64,000 nucleotides of DNA. It comes from Blasia pusilla. Taxonomy: Eukaryota; Marchantiophyta; Marchantiopsida; Blasiales. Below, in pieces: positions 34,349 to 45,417 of this stretch (the stretch's first letter is position 1; every line of letters begins with the position of its first letter). The notes under the pieces were generated by a model that worked only from the letters and a program-made list of their open reading frames with translations, was not told the origin of the DNA and ran no database searches. The stretch covers positions 6,324,001 through 6,388,000 of the forward strand of contig CM114272.1 in assembly GCA_050084515.1 (NCBI GenBank). The letters are read 5' to 3'. Position numbers and translations under genes: made by a program.

Positions 34349-37300
34349 CTACAGGGTGTCCATCTCCCGTCGGCGCCTGCTGAAAAGCCACATGAATGTG
34401 TGAGGCAAGTACAACTCTTCCAGAAAAAAGCAGTTTCTCAAAGGGTTTAGAATTTTTTTGTTGTGTACTTGCAATCCCGTCTCTAAGTCCATCTTCTTCT
34501 TCATTTCGGCCAGCATGATCCTTCTCCTCCTTTTCAAGGACTCTTTAGTTCTCCCCGTAGGATACTTGGATCTCACAGTAGGCTCACCCTGACCACCACT
34601 TGGTCAGGGCTAGGCGACTTACGGTATCCACGGGATGCTTGGCCTTGACCTGCATTGGATACTACAAGATGAAGGCGAGGAGATTTCCTTGTATCACGCG
34701 TGACCCTGGAAGATTTCTCCATAATGGGCCTACCGGATCTAGAGGTGGGTCTTTGATTCTGTGGGTGCACAATGTTAGAGTCAATTGGCTCATCCGAGTA
34801 TACAGTCTCTACGTTAGGCCTAACCCACCTCTCCTCCATCCTCTGTGTTCCTGCAGAATCTGGAGTCCGGAGCCCATCATCTACAGAGTCTGAGTCACAG
34901 GAGTCCACAATCTCCATATCCACACCTCCCTGCACACATGTTCACCAAATGACCAATCATTTGAAATGCACAAGAGTAGAAACCATGCATAGAATGTACC
35001 AACTTAGCACAATTTCAATGGAGAGGGATAATTCAATGACTAGAATGAAAGGACAAGATTTGTACCCTGGACACAGCATCAGCATGGCTGCAGCCAAGTC
35101 CATCCACATACATACATGTCCTCTCTCATTTTTGCTAGTATAAACGGTTTTTTGGCTTCTTTCCAAAACCGGTAATTATACTTGAATCGAGGGACAAAGT
35201 ATTGCTCGCTGATGAACCAGGCATGCCGATGCGCTCTGCGCATCCCATCCAATATTGCAAGAGACTGTTCAGCCTGTTGTTTTCTAGTCTCTAAAACGGC
35301 ATCCCATTGATAAGGTTCTTGCCTATCCATCATCCACACAGCAGATAAGTGGTGGAACGCAGCTTGACATCTCCAATATGTCGCACGATGTACCCTTTCA
35401 GGCAGGGATGTTCGAAGGGAGAAGCTTTTGACCGGCCTCTATCCATCCCCTCACTATGGTCGTAGGGTGCACCAAAGCACTCTCCAATTCCTCCCTGGCC
35501 TTCTCAAACTCCTCCACCTTGGCTAAGCATGCCCATGAGGTTTGTTGGAAATCTGCAGTACAATGAGCTTCAAATGCAATCAGCAGATCAGTAAGTGCAG
35601 GCATGGGGACATACGGCCCGGCAGCCCTTCTCGCATGGTCTTTGGCAGCATAAGGATGTGTGTGAGTCCCTGCATAGAAAGTACGTGATGAGACAGTGTA
35701 TGAGAGAGATTCTGACCCTTAAGCAAAACCAGGAAATTAGATGAGCAATCTATCTATAATTCAATCACATAGTGGACCCACTCTTACCCTCGTCTTCATC
35801 GTCATCTTCTATGCCTTGAATATCAACATCTGACTTCTTCTTCCCTGTGATACGAGGTGTTCCAGGCACTGGCCTAAGCTAGTGCGACGCAAGGTGGGAG
35901 TTGAAAGTTTCCGGCAGGCGGAAAAATTCAATGCACTTGGAGCACAAGCAAACGTACTGCTTGTGCTCCTCGCTGTAGCAATAGTGGACCCACTCCACTG
36001 GATCCCTCCACAGTGATGTTTGGTAAGTTTGCTTTTGAGACGGGGGTGGGCTTTTGCCCATAAACGCAGCAAACATGTTTAGAGGCTCAAGTGCGAAGAG
36101 CTCTTTCTCCGCGTCTCCCTTGTAAAATGGGCCCTATGTAACAACATTACCAACCATACAAGTAAGCATGAAACAGTTACCGAGGGCATTGAAAGACAAT
36201 AGGCACGAGCAGAGCACGCATTTCTCAGATGGAATTTTATTTTCCGGATGAGAGCATACGCATATAAGGTTTAGGCTTATGTGCTCTTTAGTAAACCCTA
36301 AACTAAATAAAAAAGGAAGAGCTAGACGCAGGGCAATGAAAATTCGCCATTCAAAATACCACTATTCCTAGGACGTGCCCATGACCGCCCAAACAAATCC
36401 TCTAAAAGGTAGACGTGAGGCTTGCCCATGACTGCCCAAACAAATCGTCTAAAAGGTAGACGTGAGGCTTGTCCATGACCGCCCCAACAAGTCGTCTAAA
36501 AGGTAGACGTGAGGATTGTTTGTGATTGTCTGACCACTTTGGAGTTGTCAGCTTACATAAATACTATCCCTATATTGAAGATTTATATGTAGGTACTTCG
36601 GCATATGGTTTACGATAAGAACTAGGCTTCAAAAAGGTAACACAAACCCTAAATCTCCTAACCATTCATAAGGTTTTCAAGATGCAGAAGATTGTCCTCC
36701 ACCTGCAAGGAGATGAGTCAAGCACACCTGATTAGTCAATTTGTTGAATTCAGTCTACCAAAGAACACAACTTGTATGTAAAAAGAGGATGAATTCAATA
36801 AAATATGTTAAGAGCTTACCCCGAGCTAAATTCAGAATGGCCAAGGAGTTGATAACTTCGGATAAATCCACATGTTGGTCCTTTTCCAAGTGTAGCTGAT
36901 CATCAATGTCAGTCTGGTCGATAAGGTAAACCCTTTTAGGAGTGACCCCAATCACCCAAGGGACGTTGTTGCTATCATCTACATCCTCTGTGGCATTTAA
37001 CCTCCGCTTTAATCGGATAGTGCATACTAATTTTGATACCATGTTCTGTTGTGATGCCTCCATCAGATTCTTGATGTCTTGAATCTTGTGGGCTGTCATC
37101 TTACCTCCCTCGTCACCAACTACAACAAACTCGGTGTTTCCTCTTTTCTGGAAATAGGAGTGAAACCAAACGTGATTTCCAACCAACCGTGCTTTCGGAC
37201 TGAAAGCCACGTGGTACCTAGAATCCCTAGCTGCCTGTTCTATGCAATGGTATGTATCTAGAGGGAACCCTAGAATGATCCAATCATCCAAATAACTATT

Positions 37301-37513
37301 GGATAGTAGGTGTGTGGGTTTGCAAATAATATCTGCCAAATAGAAATCAGGGCACGAGTTTGTATGAATGATGGGGCTCACCCATGTTTCAACCGACCCT
37401 TGATTGCCGGACAGGAAACGTGTAACATTTTCAGGTTTCCTAACTGGCATATTCAAAGTCTGCATCCCATTTTCATCTAAGAACTGGATGATATTGGACA
37501 TGATGCGATACAT
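34349..37513 (-). CDS. Uncharacterised multi-exon gene with a C2H2-like finger
   Basis: I do not recognise the family. On the minus strand, coding-like blocks lie at 37513-36820 (about 230 codons, open from ATG, ending at a donor GGTAAGC near 36818), 36076-35795 (donor GGTAAGAG near 35790), 35640-35398, 35339-35079, 34935-34573 and 34576-34349. The second block contains YVCLCSKCIEFFRLPETFNSHLASH, with a C-x2-C...H-x4-H spacing that resembles a zinc finger. The fourth is rich in aromatic and basic residues (HAWFISEQYFVPRFKYNYRFW). One in-frame TAG follows the finger (35879). It faces the FAR1/MULE-like gene tail to tail and might be a second gene of the same transposon or a host gene. The exon chain is approximate. 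Confidence 0.4.
36374..36516. repeat. Tandem repeat, period 48 bp, three copies
   Basis: Units of the form GCCCATGACCGCCCAAACAA followed by TC.TCTAAAAGGTAGACGTGAGG. They lie in a probable intron of the minus-strand gene. Confidence 0.85.
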
Positions 37514-38332
37514 AGTACTCTACAAGCCCTACAATTGAGGCAAATTCACATTCAAGACCTAGGTCAACAGTAGTGGCAGATTTGATAGCAGCAAGGAATT
37601 TGAACACGCAACGCTACCTTGCATGAATTGCAAATGAGCTCAGCATTAGGATTCCAAACAAACATGAAATGGTTACAACTTCAAAGAATTGGGTTGGACA
37701 ATGGAGAAGGCTTACTAACCACTCGCAGATATAAACGCGGCTTTGTTGAAAGAAGTTCAAAGAAGTTCGGAAGGGTGTGGATGATGATAGCTTTCATTCG
37801 CTTTTTGCCTTCGGCCTGATGAAATGAAACGCGCAAATCTGGAGCCATCATAAGACTATCATTTTGAGAAACTAACTTTGAAGGTGGAGAATCAGCCCTG
37901 ATCTTCAAAAAACTTGAGACTAGAATGACGTAACTCAGCCCTCACTCTAGGCGACTCTTTTGAAGCTTCCTATGAATCAATTTCCATTATGGTCAAGCTT
38001 TGTAACTTGTAGTTAGAGCAAAGGCGCATCTACAACACTTCCTAATTTGGCAACAGAAGCAAACCTGTTTGCTCAAAAGCTTCTTCTTCCTTGAGATGTC
38101 TGCACCTGCCAGGGAGGTCCAACGTGGAGTTAGGACCTGGTCTTCAGCTTCCATAACGCAAATCTGGATACAACTGTGTGAAGTCACAAATCTTGGGTGC
38201 TTTGAGTAAAGTCTCGTTTGACTTAATAATCATCAAGTCCTCCAGTGCGCTTGTAGGGCAACTAACCATAGCACTTAGCCAGAGCATCCTTTCGCATTGC
38301 TTATATAGCTTCACTGGCGATTACTTTCGTAT
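37514..38332. other. No supported gene
   Basis: Upstream side of the minus-strand gene. Short open frames only. Confidence 0.4.
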
Positions 38333-38374
38333 GATTATTATATCCTTTGCATGCCTGCAAAGGATATAATAATC
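38333..38374. repeat. Perfect 19-bp inverted repeat with 4-base loop
   Basis: GATTATTATATCCTTTGCA at 38333-38351, TGCC at 38352-38355, and the exact reverse complement at 38356-38374. It lies about 280 bp before the helicase-polymerase relic and could mark an element end, or form a hairpin in DNA or RNA. Confidence 0.9.
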
Positions 38375-38651
38375 AAAACAGAGCCTGCATCCTGTAACAA
38401 ATGTACAGCATGTTTCTCGCTTAACTAATGAGCCCTTTTACCGCAGAGCCCCAGGCACGGATACACTATATATCACCCTCAACATTGATTTTTCCACAGC
38501 CTCCAATGCTTGATGTGTGACAAGATTACCCGAGCCCTAGGACTTGTCAAATGAACCTCCAATAGAGTATCTAAAATTCCCTCGGGTTTCTATGGAGGTG
38601 ATGAAGGAAAAATCAATTTCCTGAGGGCTTTTGGGTGGGCTACCTTTGTAG

Positions 38652-40364
38652 GTTATACCCAAGCACAAATTTTTCCTACTGATTGAAGGTCCACGAGGAA
38701 CTGGAAAATCAACATTTGCAAACCTATTACAGGAAATTGTAGGTAGAGAAAATAGTATAGCAACATCATTAAAGGAATTAATGAGAAGCCCTTCTGAGTC
38801 TTAGGCTTTACGTCACAAGAAACTCATAACTTTTAGCGACATGGAAAATTATAAAGGGGATTTATCTTTATTCAAACAGCTAGTAGGAGGGGACACAATA
38901 AGAGGTCGTCTGAAACACAAGATGGATATTCAAGATTTCATATGTGAGGCTGCTGTTGTAATGACGTCTAATAATACATTTTCTAATTCAGATACTATGA
39001 ATGCCATATCTAGGAGACTTAGATATTTTCATGCTTCCCATACAGTTGATATTTCAGAGAGGAAGGATTTACTATATTGGAAAAATCAAAAATTTGAAGG
39101 CCCTCTAGCAACAGAACTACCTCTAATAAGAAGGTACTTCTTCACGGTTGAAAATGAACTAACAAATGTCAAAGACTATCTACATAAGACTACCCTTGTT
39201 GTTCCCTCTTTAGCTGCTAGTACTGAAGAGGCATGTGAAAACATGAACCCTATACGTACTTGGATAAAAGAAGAAATAGAGGAAGGTCTAGGTTCTTTTG
39301 TTGGATTTAAGATGAAATATGATACAAAGAGTAATCTTGAAATATCTCGCAGAAAAACTCTCTATCCTACTTATAGATTGTGGGCAGAAAGAAGAGATCT
39401 ACAGCCTTTGGGTCGTAAGGGATTTACAAATGAACTCATGTTGAATCTAGGGATGATGGGCTTCCGAGTCAAGAAATCAAGAAGACACGAAGGTATGTTT
39501 ATAAGCGGCATTTCTGTTAAGTCACATGTATATAACTACGATAATGTGATAGGAGCTCCACTTGAACTTGATTTAGAGAATGATACACCTTTGAAAATAG
39601 GAAATCAAGTGACAGGTACATATGAAAAGTCAGTATCTCGATATATTCCTCCACTACTTAATAAGAAAAGTCATTTTCTTTATAATGACTTATACATCTC
39701 ATATATGAACTGTCTAAAATCGACCCCTTTAAAGGTACAACTTAATAAAATATCCAGGTCACTAGTCTTGGACGTAGAGAAATTACTCGACACCTATTTA
39801 AAAGATGTAAAAAAGCCTTCACCTAATTATATAAATCAAGTTAGAAAAGTAATAGAGAGAGGTATTAACTCTATTAAATCCTTTGGTTCTATACCTTATA
39901 GCTATAAACCAATGGGAACCTTGCCTAGAATGTTACCTCTTTCATATGGTAAATCAATAAATAATACAAAACGTCTAATTAGAGATGAAGTCTATACTCA
40001 GTTGGGAAGTTTCCTCAAAGACCATGACAAGGTTATTTTAGATCTTGACCTGGTTAGTTGTTATACCTCTATTCTATTAGGGCTTTATCCAGAAGAGTTA
40101 CAATCTTTACAAAGGGCTATCCAAGGGGAGGGACTTTGGAATTATATATATAAAGAGTTTGAGAAAAATGGTAGAGTAGAGGTGTATAACAAGCGTTCTG
40201 TCAAAATATGATCTTATTCATCTTTCTTCATGGGTGGAAGTAAAGCTATGATAGAAGGAATACTGGATGAATTTAGAAAGGACATGGGTATGACTCCTTC
40301 AAAGTTCAAGAAATTTGATGAATATGAGTCTTTTCATACTGTGGCCCGAGGGTCAGAAAAGTAA
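38652..40364 (+). pseudogene. SF3 (D5-like) helicase fused to a family-A-like DNA polymerase
   Basis: One frame of about 570 codons, interrupted by TAG at 38802 and TGA at 40209. The N-terminal half is a superfamily 3 helicase: Walker A GPRGTGKST (about 38691-38717), Walker B-like LITFSDMEN (about 38823-38849), motif C AAVVMTSNN (about 38949-38975) and an arginine block SRRLRYFHASH. Next come a D5-type C-terminal region with YRLWAERRDLQPLGRKGF, then GTLPRMLPLSYGKS, the metal-binding motif A-like LDLDLVSCYTSILLGLYP (about 40040-40093), and a motif B-like SYSSFFMGGSKAMIEGILDE (about 40212-40271). It is truncated at both ends, AT-rich and unlike its neighbours in codon use. Known SF3-polymerase fusions belong to viruses, virophage-like elements, plasmids and mobile ORFs of algal and fern plastids, so a transferred replicon or organelle insert is likely. 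Confidence 0.75.
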
Positions 40365-40880
40365 TAGAGAGGGTACTTTAATCCATAAACTTACATTGAA
40401 TATGCATTCAGATAACACAAGTTAATATGCATTTGTCCAAAAGTTTGTAGAAAAACTTAACCTGGATGGGTGTCTTGAAGAGCTGTCTTGGTATGAGCTC
40501 TTTCAATTTTTGAGTCAAGGCTCGACCTACATGATATGCCTGAAAATGATCACGGAGAACGTTCAGGCTTTCTTCTCACTACAATAATTCATGAGTGTGG
40601 AGCAGAATCAAGATTTGCATCATACGCCCTACAAATCTTCGGAACTGAAAGTATTGATTCAAAGCTCTGCTTGACTTTCCTCACAACCGGATGTTCAGTA
40701 ACCAGTTCAAACGAAAACTGTATCCTGCAAATAGATTCAAAATATTTTCATTGCCTGAAAAGTAAATAGCCTCATGTGGGGGATTAGATAAGTTATTATA
40801 GGCATATGAAAATGAAGTTGGAGTCTGAATGTCTATTTACCTTGTCCGGGTGTACAATAGTTGCCACACATTGTACAATA
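40365..40880. other. No supported gene
   Basis: An open frame at 40536-40769 has no recognisable features. The stretch remains AT-rich and may be more of the foreign insert. Confidence 0.35.
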
Positions 40881-41640
40881 GGCGACACGATGGTGCTGTA
40901 TGGACGCTTGTAAAAATACATAAACACAAACCTGCTAATTGTCGAACAAAGACAGAAAACGAGCTTTCGGCCGAGCTCGGGAATACTAGAAGAGCAGCAG
41001 CTGCAGCGATTCGGGGGCTTTCCGATATCAATGTTGGTGGTGCTCGGGTCCAGAGAATGAATTTAGTGACTGATTGACTGAGGGATCCAGAGAGGAGGAG
41101 CTGCAGCGAATCGGGGGCTTTCTGATGTGAATTGTTGGTGGTGCTTGGGTCCAGAGATTGAGTGTTTGAATGAGCGCGTGAGTGAGGGATCAAAAGAAGA
41201 CAAGACAAGAGAAGAGAAGAAGAGCAGCAGCAGCAGCGATTCGGGGGCTTTCCGATGTGAATGTTGGTGGTGCTCGGGTCCAGAGATTGAATTGAGTGAC
41301 TGATTGACTGAGGGATCGAGAGAGGAGGAGCTGCAACGAATCGGGGGGCTTTCTGATGTGAATTGGTGGTGGTGCTCGGGTCCAGAGAATGACTGTTTAA
41401 ATGAGCGCGTGAGTGAGGGATCAAGAGAAGAGAAGAGAAGAGAAGAATAGAAGTCTATTGAGAGCTCAGAAGTATCAAAACGTCCGATCGACCGTGAATC
41501 ACATCGACCAAAGAGACCTAGACCGAGACCGACACCGAGATCAGCGCGAGGAGAGAGGAAGGAATGCCATCTATCTCACTGAAGAAAAATTAAGACGATG
41601 GTGATGTATGGACGCCTGGAAAGATACAGAAACACCAACC
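40881..41640. repeat. Nested tandem repeat array
   Basis: A ~230-bp unit occurs twice (40991-41220, 41221-41450), each made of two ~100-bp subunits starting AGCAGCTGCAGCGATTCGGG or similar (41005, 41105, 41235, 41335). The flanks, about 40887-40985 and 41597-41700, are also diverged copies of one another (ATGGTG.TGTATGGACGC). The 195-codon minus-strand frame at 40837-41424 is a product of these repeats. Confidence 0.8.
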
Positions 41641-41732
41641 TGATAAACCCGGGAAAAACAAGCAGAACAGAGACAGAATACGAGCGAAAAGCCGAAGCAC
41701 AAGGCTGCGGCTAGCTATTCTTCGACCGATTT

Positions 41733-41868
41733 GTGGCAGACCTCCTCCAGTAATTGTGGCACACTCCTCCAGTAATTGTGGCAGACCTCCTCCTCAAGGC
41801 GATTTGTGGCATACCTCCTCCTCGAGGCGATTTGTGGCGGAATTCTCCTCAAGGCGATTTGTGGCTTA
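41733..41868. repeat. Minisatellite of ~22-33 bp units
   Basis: About six units built on TTGTGGCAGACCTCCTCC(TCAAGGCGAT). Confidence 0.8.
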
Positions 41869-41994
41869 TCGACCGAGCGCGAGCGATAGCGCACACACAG
41901 CAGACGCAGGTTTCGGAGGTGGAGGTTTCGGGTTTAGGGTCTCTTTGGTTTTCGACGATAAACCTCGAAGGTGTTTGCTCGCTTCATTCTCCGC

Positions 41995-42115
41995 CCACCG
42001 TCCGTGGTCCATCCGTCCGTCCATGGAGCCGTCCATCAGCCCGCCCGTCCGGACGTCCGTCCGTCTGTCCATACATACGTCCGCTGTCCGTCGAACTCCG
42101 TCCGCTCGACCGATT
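41995..42115. repeat. GTCC-rich simple repeat
   Basis: Irregular (CCGT)n/(GTCC)n tract. Frames through it are Ser/Pro/Arg-rich on one strand and Asp/Gly/Arg-rich on the other, and are not genes. Confidence 0.8.
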
Positions 42116-42296
42116 CGATATCCGCCCCGGTTATTACCGACCCTACTCTACGCGGCCTTAAACGCATGGCGCGGCTATCTATGAGGATCTCATCCAGCTC
42201 CTTCTCCCAAATTCGCCAACTTCCCGATTTAGAAAACGAACATGGTATGACCAGAGAGAGATTTTCCAGTTGGAAACTTGAGCACTTGGCTCGAGA

Positions 42297-42790
42297 CTAG
42301 AAACCCAATTCGAATGATGCGCTTCTTCGTTTGACTGCAGAACCATTAATCTTCAAAGAATTTGAACGTCGCTGCCAGTACGTGTGAAAACGCAATACGT
42401 ATGAGAAGTTCTGTCTGACCTGGATATTATTTAAAGTGTGGAGGGCTTTCAAATTTCCTTTCAGTTGAATTCCGGGCAACACGAATAGCTTCCACCCAAT
42501 CAGCCACTGGATTCCTGTCAGATCACCCGTCAGATTATTGTTATCCAGATGCATGTCGGGGCTCGATGGTCTCTAACAGCCTTCTGAAGGTCCTGGCGCT
42601 ACGAGAAATGGCACTCCGGTCAGCGAATCAAAGGCTAGATCAATGGTCTGCAAGAGGGTTGATCTCGGAAAGGGCTTCAGGTAAATCGGTTTCCGAATTA
42701 TTACGACGCGAGTAAATATTAAGTTTGAGTATCCGGGGAAGCTACGAGGAATAGAGCCGGACAAAGAGTCTCGTGATAGAATATTGAATC
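42297..42790 (-). pseudogene. Leucine-rich-repeat protein relic (plant LRR-kinase/receptor type)
   Basis: Minus-strand translation gives plant extracellular LRR phrases: SLSGSIPRSFPGYSNLIFT (about 42770-42710), LPEALSEINPLQTIDLAFDSLTG (about 42685-42615, in two frames) and LHLDNNNLTGDLTGIQW (about 42555-42505). This is the LxxLxxLxLxxNxLxGxIP pattern of receptor-like kinases and proteins. Frames are broken (stop near 42573 between two repeats), no kinase domain is visible nearby and only three or four repeats remain, so it is a fragment. A weaker possible continuation lies at 43650-43438 (minus). Confidence 0.6.
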
Positions 42791-44518
42791 CTCGATGAAT
42801 TTAAACGATGAAAGCATTTAGGCATGATACTTGTGAAAGCCTATACATGTGAAAAGCGGGAGTGACCGATATCAGCATGGCGGATACAAAGCGCTCTGTA
42901 TAGAAGCGAGTAAGTACTCTTGCAATTGAAAATGGGGTGTAATTGAGGAGTTCATGGCACGATGATTCGACGCTATCCGATTGATCATATACATATTAGG
43001 GAGATGCCAGAACCATGCTGATCATGAATATATATAGGATACTGGTGTAATTGCGGTGTCCAACGTTCGACCTGAAGTCGAATCCAGCGAGCCACCATGC
43101 TCTTTGAAGCTCAGTAATGAAGGAGTGATGAGCTGGGTCAACATACATCATTCGAAAACTGAGTTGTCGTTTCATGTGTGTCGTCAACTCCATGTCCCTG
43201 CTTGCTGCGATTGTCTCCTCAACATACAAGTCTAGTGCTATTAATCAATGTCCTAACCTGTCACGAAGAAAAGCGCATCTATGCGTCCTTGGGTTAAGAG
43301 TGACCGATAAGCTTTTTGTGCTTTCGAGGTTTTCGGAGCAAGGATGGTACGCTCCTCGGGTTCCCGTCTCAATGGTGAGGGATCTGATACTCCCTTGGAT
43401 TAGTTCGTGTTGGAATCCATAGTTTGGTCTGTCTTTCTTAGGTCCGGGTCAATATTATTTCAAGATTTATACAGAATGAAAATGGAGCAGATTTGACAAT
43501 GTGCTCGAGTGATGAGAAATGCCGCGGGATACATGCAGCAAGACAAGTCGTGAAAGTCCCCGGCAGCAGCACATCAGCATGAGCACAGAAATTAGTGAAA
43601 AATATTTGTGATCTAAGAACAAGAGAAATTGCAATCGCAAGTCGGCTCAATTTGACCTGTCAATGTTGCTCTGATCACCTGAAAAGAGTGAAACTAATCA
43701 GATTTCAGAACCTGAGCGGCCAGGGACGATGATGCTTCATGGTACCATCAAATTTTTCAAATATGTGCGGCGGCGAAGCCTGATTCAGCATCGGGCACCT
43801 CCTTCCACCATGGAAAACCAGTCTCAATGCTTCTTCAACCCAACGACATCATAGCTGCTCCGACCCGCATGCTTGCTTTCCAGCCTGACTCAGCGTGGAG
43901 CTCTTCATTCCATCTGCGAAATGAACTGCTGCAATGTCGACCTTCCTCCTCTCCTCCTTCCAACGGCGAAATTGACCAAAAAGTACTCCACGAAAATGGG
44001 AACCTGCCGCCGGTTTGCTGCTATCAGGGACGAGGTATCAGAGAACTACCATTCCAGCATTCAAACGCACGTCGGGAACAGCAGGATTCCTCTAGAGGTG
44101 TGCCCTTTGAGGTCCGAGTAGTGCGACTAAAGCTGAGCATGTCTAAGTTTCCTGGATGTTTTTCATCCGCCTATGATTTGCTGACTTTTTAATTTAAGTT
44201 GCTTCATTTTGTTATCTCACGTCGCCTGCCAATTGAAAAAGATCGTCTATATTTTGTCACTTCCAAACATCTCATCCTGGTCCCTTACTACAAATATCTC
44301 ACCATTTGGAGGATCGCCACGTAGGTCAGAGTCTCAAGCCATTTCTCCTGGAAAAGAGCATCGCAGGAGGATCTCATCACTACGAATATGAAACGGGACG
44401 AACATTCTTTCGTGAAGACTTAGGCCTCACTTTTTAGTCGTCAAAACTTGAAGACGAAAAAACTCGATGGGAGGACTCCGCTACCATTGGCCCTCTGGAT
44501 TCGCTCCCACCAACAGTC
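42791..44518. other. No supported gene
   Basis: Short frames on both strands only. Parts may derive from the LRR gene, but I cannot show it. Confidence 0.35.
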
Positions 44519-44553
44519 CATCAGATCAATGCTTTCCACGCATTGATCTGATG
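44519..44553. repeat. Perfect 14-bp inverted repeat, 7-base loop
   Basis: CATCAGATCAATGC, loop TTTCCAC, then GCATTGATCTGATG. Confidence 0.9.
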
Positions 44554-44889
44554 CGTGGTACATAGAGTCGCGCCGAAGCTACCGGCAAAGTTGCGTCACT
44601 ATAGAGGATTCTGAAGAAACTAGTTCTTACTTGTCCACGGGACGATTCAAACTGCCTCGTGTGCATCCGTTGCTTTTTAGGATCTTCGCAATCGTGGCCG
44701 TGAGGTTGCACACTCTACGATTTGACACGCGTCCGGTCGTCGTCGCGCAGATCTCTTTGCTTCGAAGTTGGTGAGAAACAGCCCAAGCCTTTCCGAGCCT
44801 CCCTCTCATGAAGAAAGGAGATACGACCCTTACTCTGAATTGAGACAGCAGTGCTAGAAACTGTTTCAAGTTTCTGATGTGCATTTCGT

Positions 44890-44918
44890 ATGAGACACGA
44901 CTGTGAGTCGTGTCTCAT
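44890..44918. repeat. Perfect 13-bp inverted repeat, 3-base loop
   Basis: ATGAGACACGACT, loop GTG, then AGTCGTGTCTCAT. Confidence 0.9.
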
Positions 44919-45047
44919 GTGAGACTCTCAACGATTCTTAGACCTCCTGTCCTAAAACCCCTGGACCATTAAATCTGATCAAATATGCTCTTCGGATGAT
45001 TTTGGGATCAGAACTCTAATATGCTCCAACTATCACCTACGACACTT

Positions 45048-45290
45048 TCATCTCGATGCTCGCTGTCGTTCGGCTGGAACCATATCTGTCGATTCAGGTG
45101 GCACCTCATGTAAGTGGAGGCATTGATTTGTATGTAATCCTTGCTTGGAATCCAAAAACGTGTACATGTCCATCGGAGGATTTATCTTAGCCATGATCCC
45201 AGACTTGGAGTTGGGATCAAGTTTCCCATGTACGCAGGTGGTCCGAGTGACATACATCTTTTCGGTTTTGGACATGAATGGGAATGAACC
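45048..45290 (-). pseudogene. Possible Ty1/copia fragment (post-integrase region)
   Basis: The minus-strand product contains TTCVHGKLDPNSKSGIMAKI, which resembles the copia segment after the integrase core (typically ...KLDPKSKKCIFLGY). Only this short piece is visible and the match is loose. It directly borders the 3' end of Helitron copy 2, so it could be the Helitron's insertion site. Confidence 0.35.
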
Positions 45291-45308
45291 CGGAGGGTAA
45301 AAATGCTA

Positions 45309-45345
45309 TTAGAAAAAATGCCCGTGCCATGCACCGGCATCAATA
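45309..45345 (-). other. Intact Helitron 3' terminus
   Basis: On the minus strand: a hairpin TGCCGGTGC-ATG-GCACGGGCA (45341-45321, one mismatch), then TTTTTT and CTAA at 45312-45309, followed by T. A GC-rich hairpin shortly before a CTRR end and insertion between A and T are the hallmarks of Helitrons. Confidence 0.85.
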
Positions 45346-45417
45346 TAAGACTTCACATATATATAATTTTATTTTAATTTAGCACTTCATTATATATAAC
45401 ATTTTTAGTGTAAATAC

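Noticed and set aside
36374-36516. Regularly spaced repeat considered as a CRISPR-like array
   Set aside because: The 48-bp units are contiguous with no unique spacers, and the genome is eukaryotic.
40837-41424. 195-codon minus-strand frame
   Set aside because: It is created by the nested tandem repeat; the protein is a repeat of Ser/Pro/Ala-rich low complexity.
41866-42184. Overlapping frames on both strands in the GTCC region
   Set aside because: Simple-sequence translation, rich in Pro/Ser/Arg or Asp/Gly.
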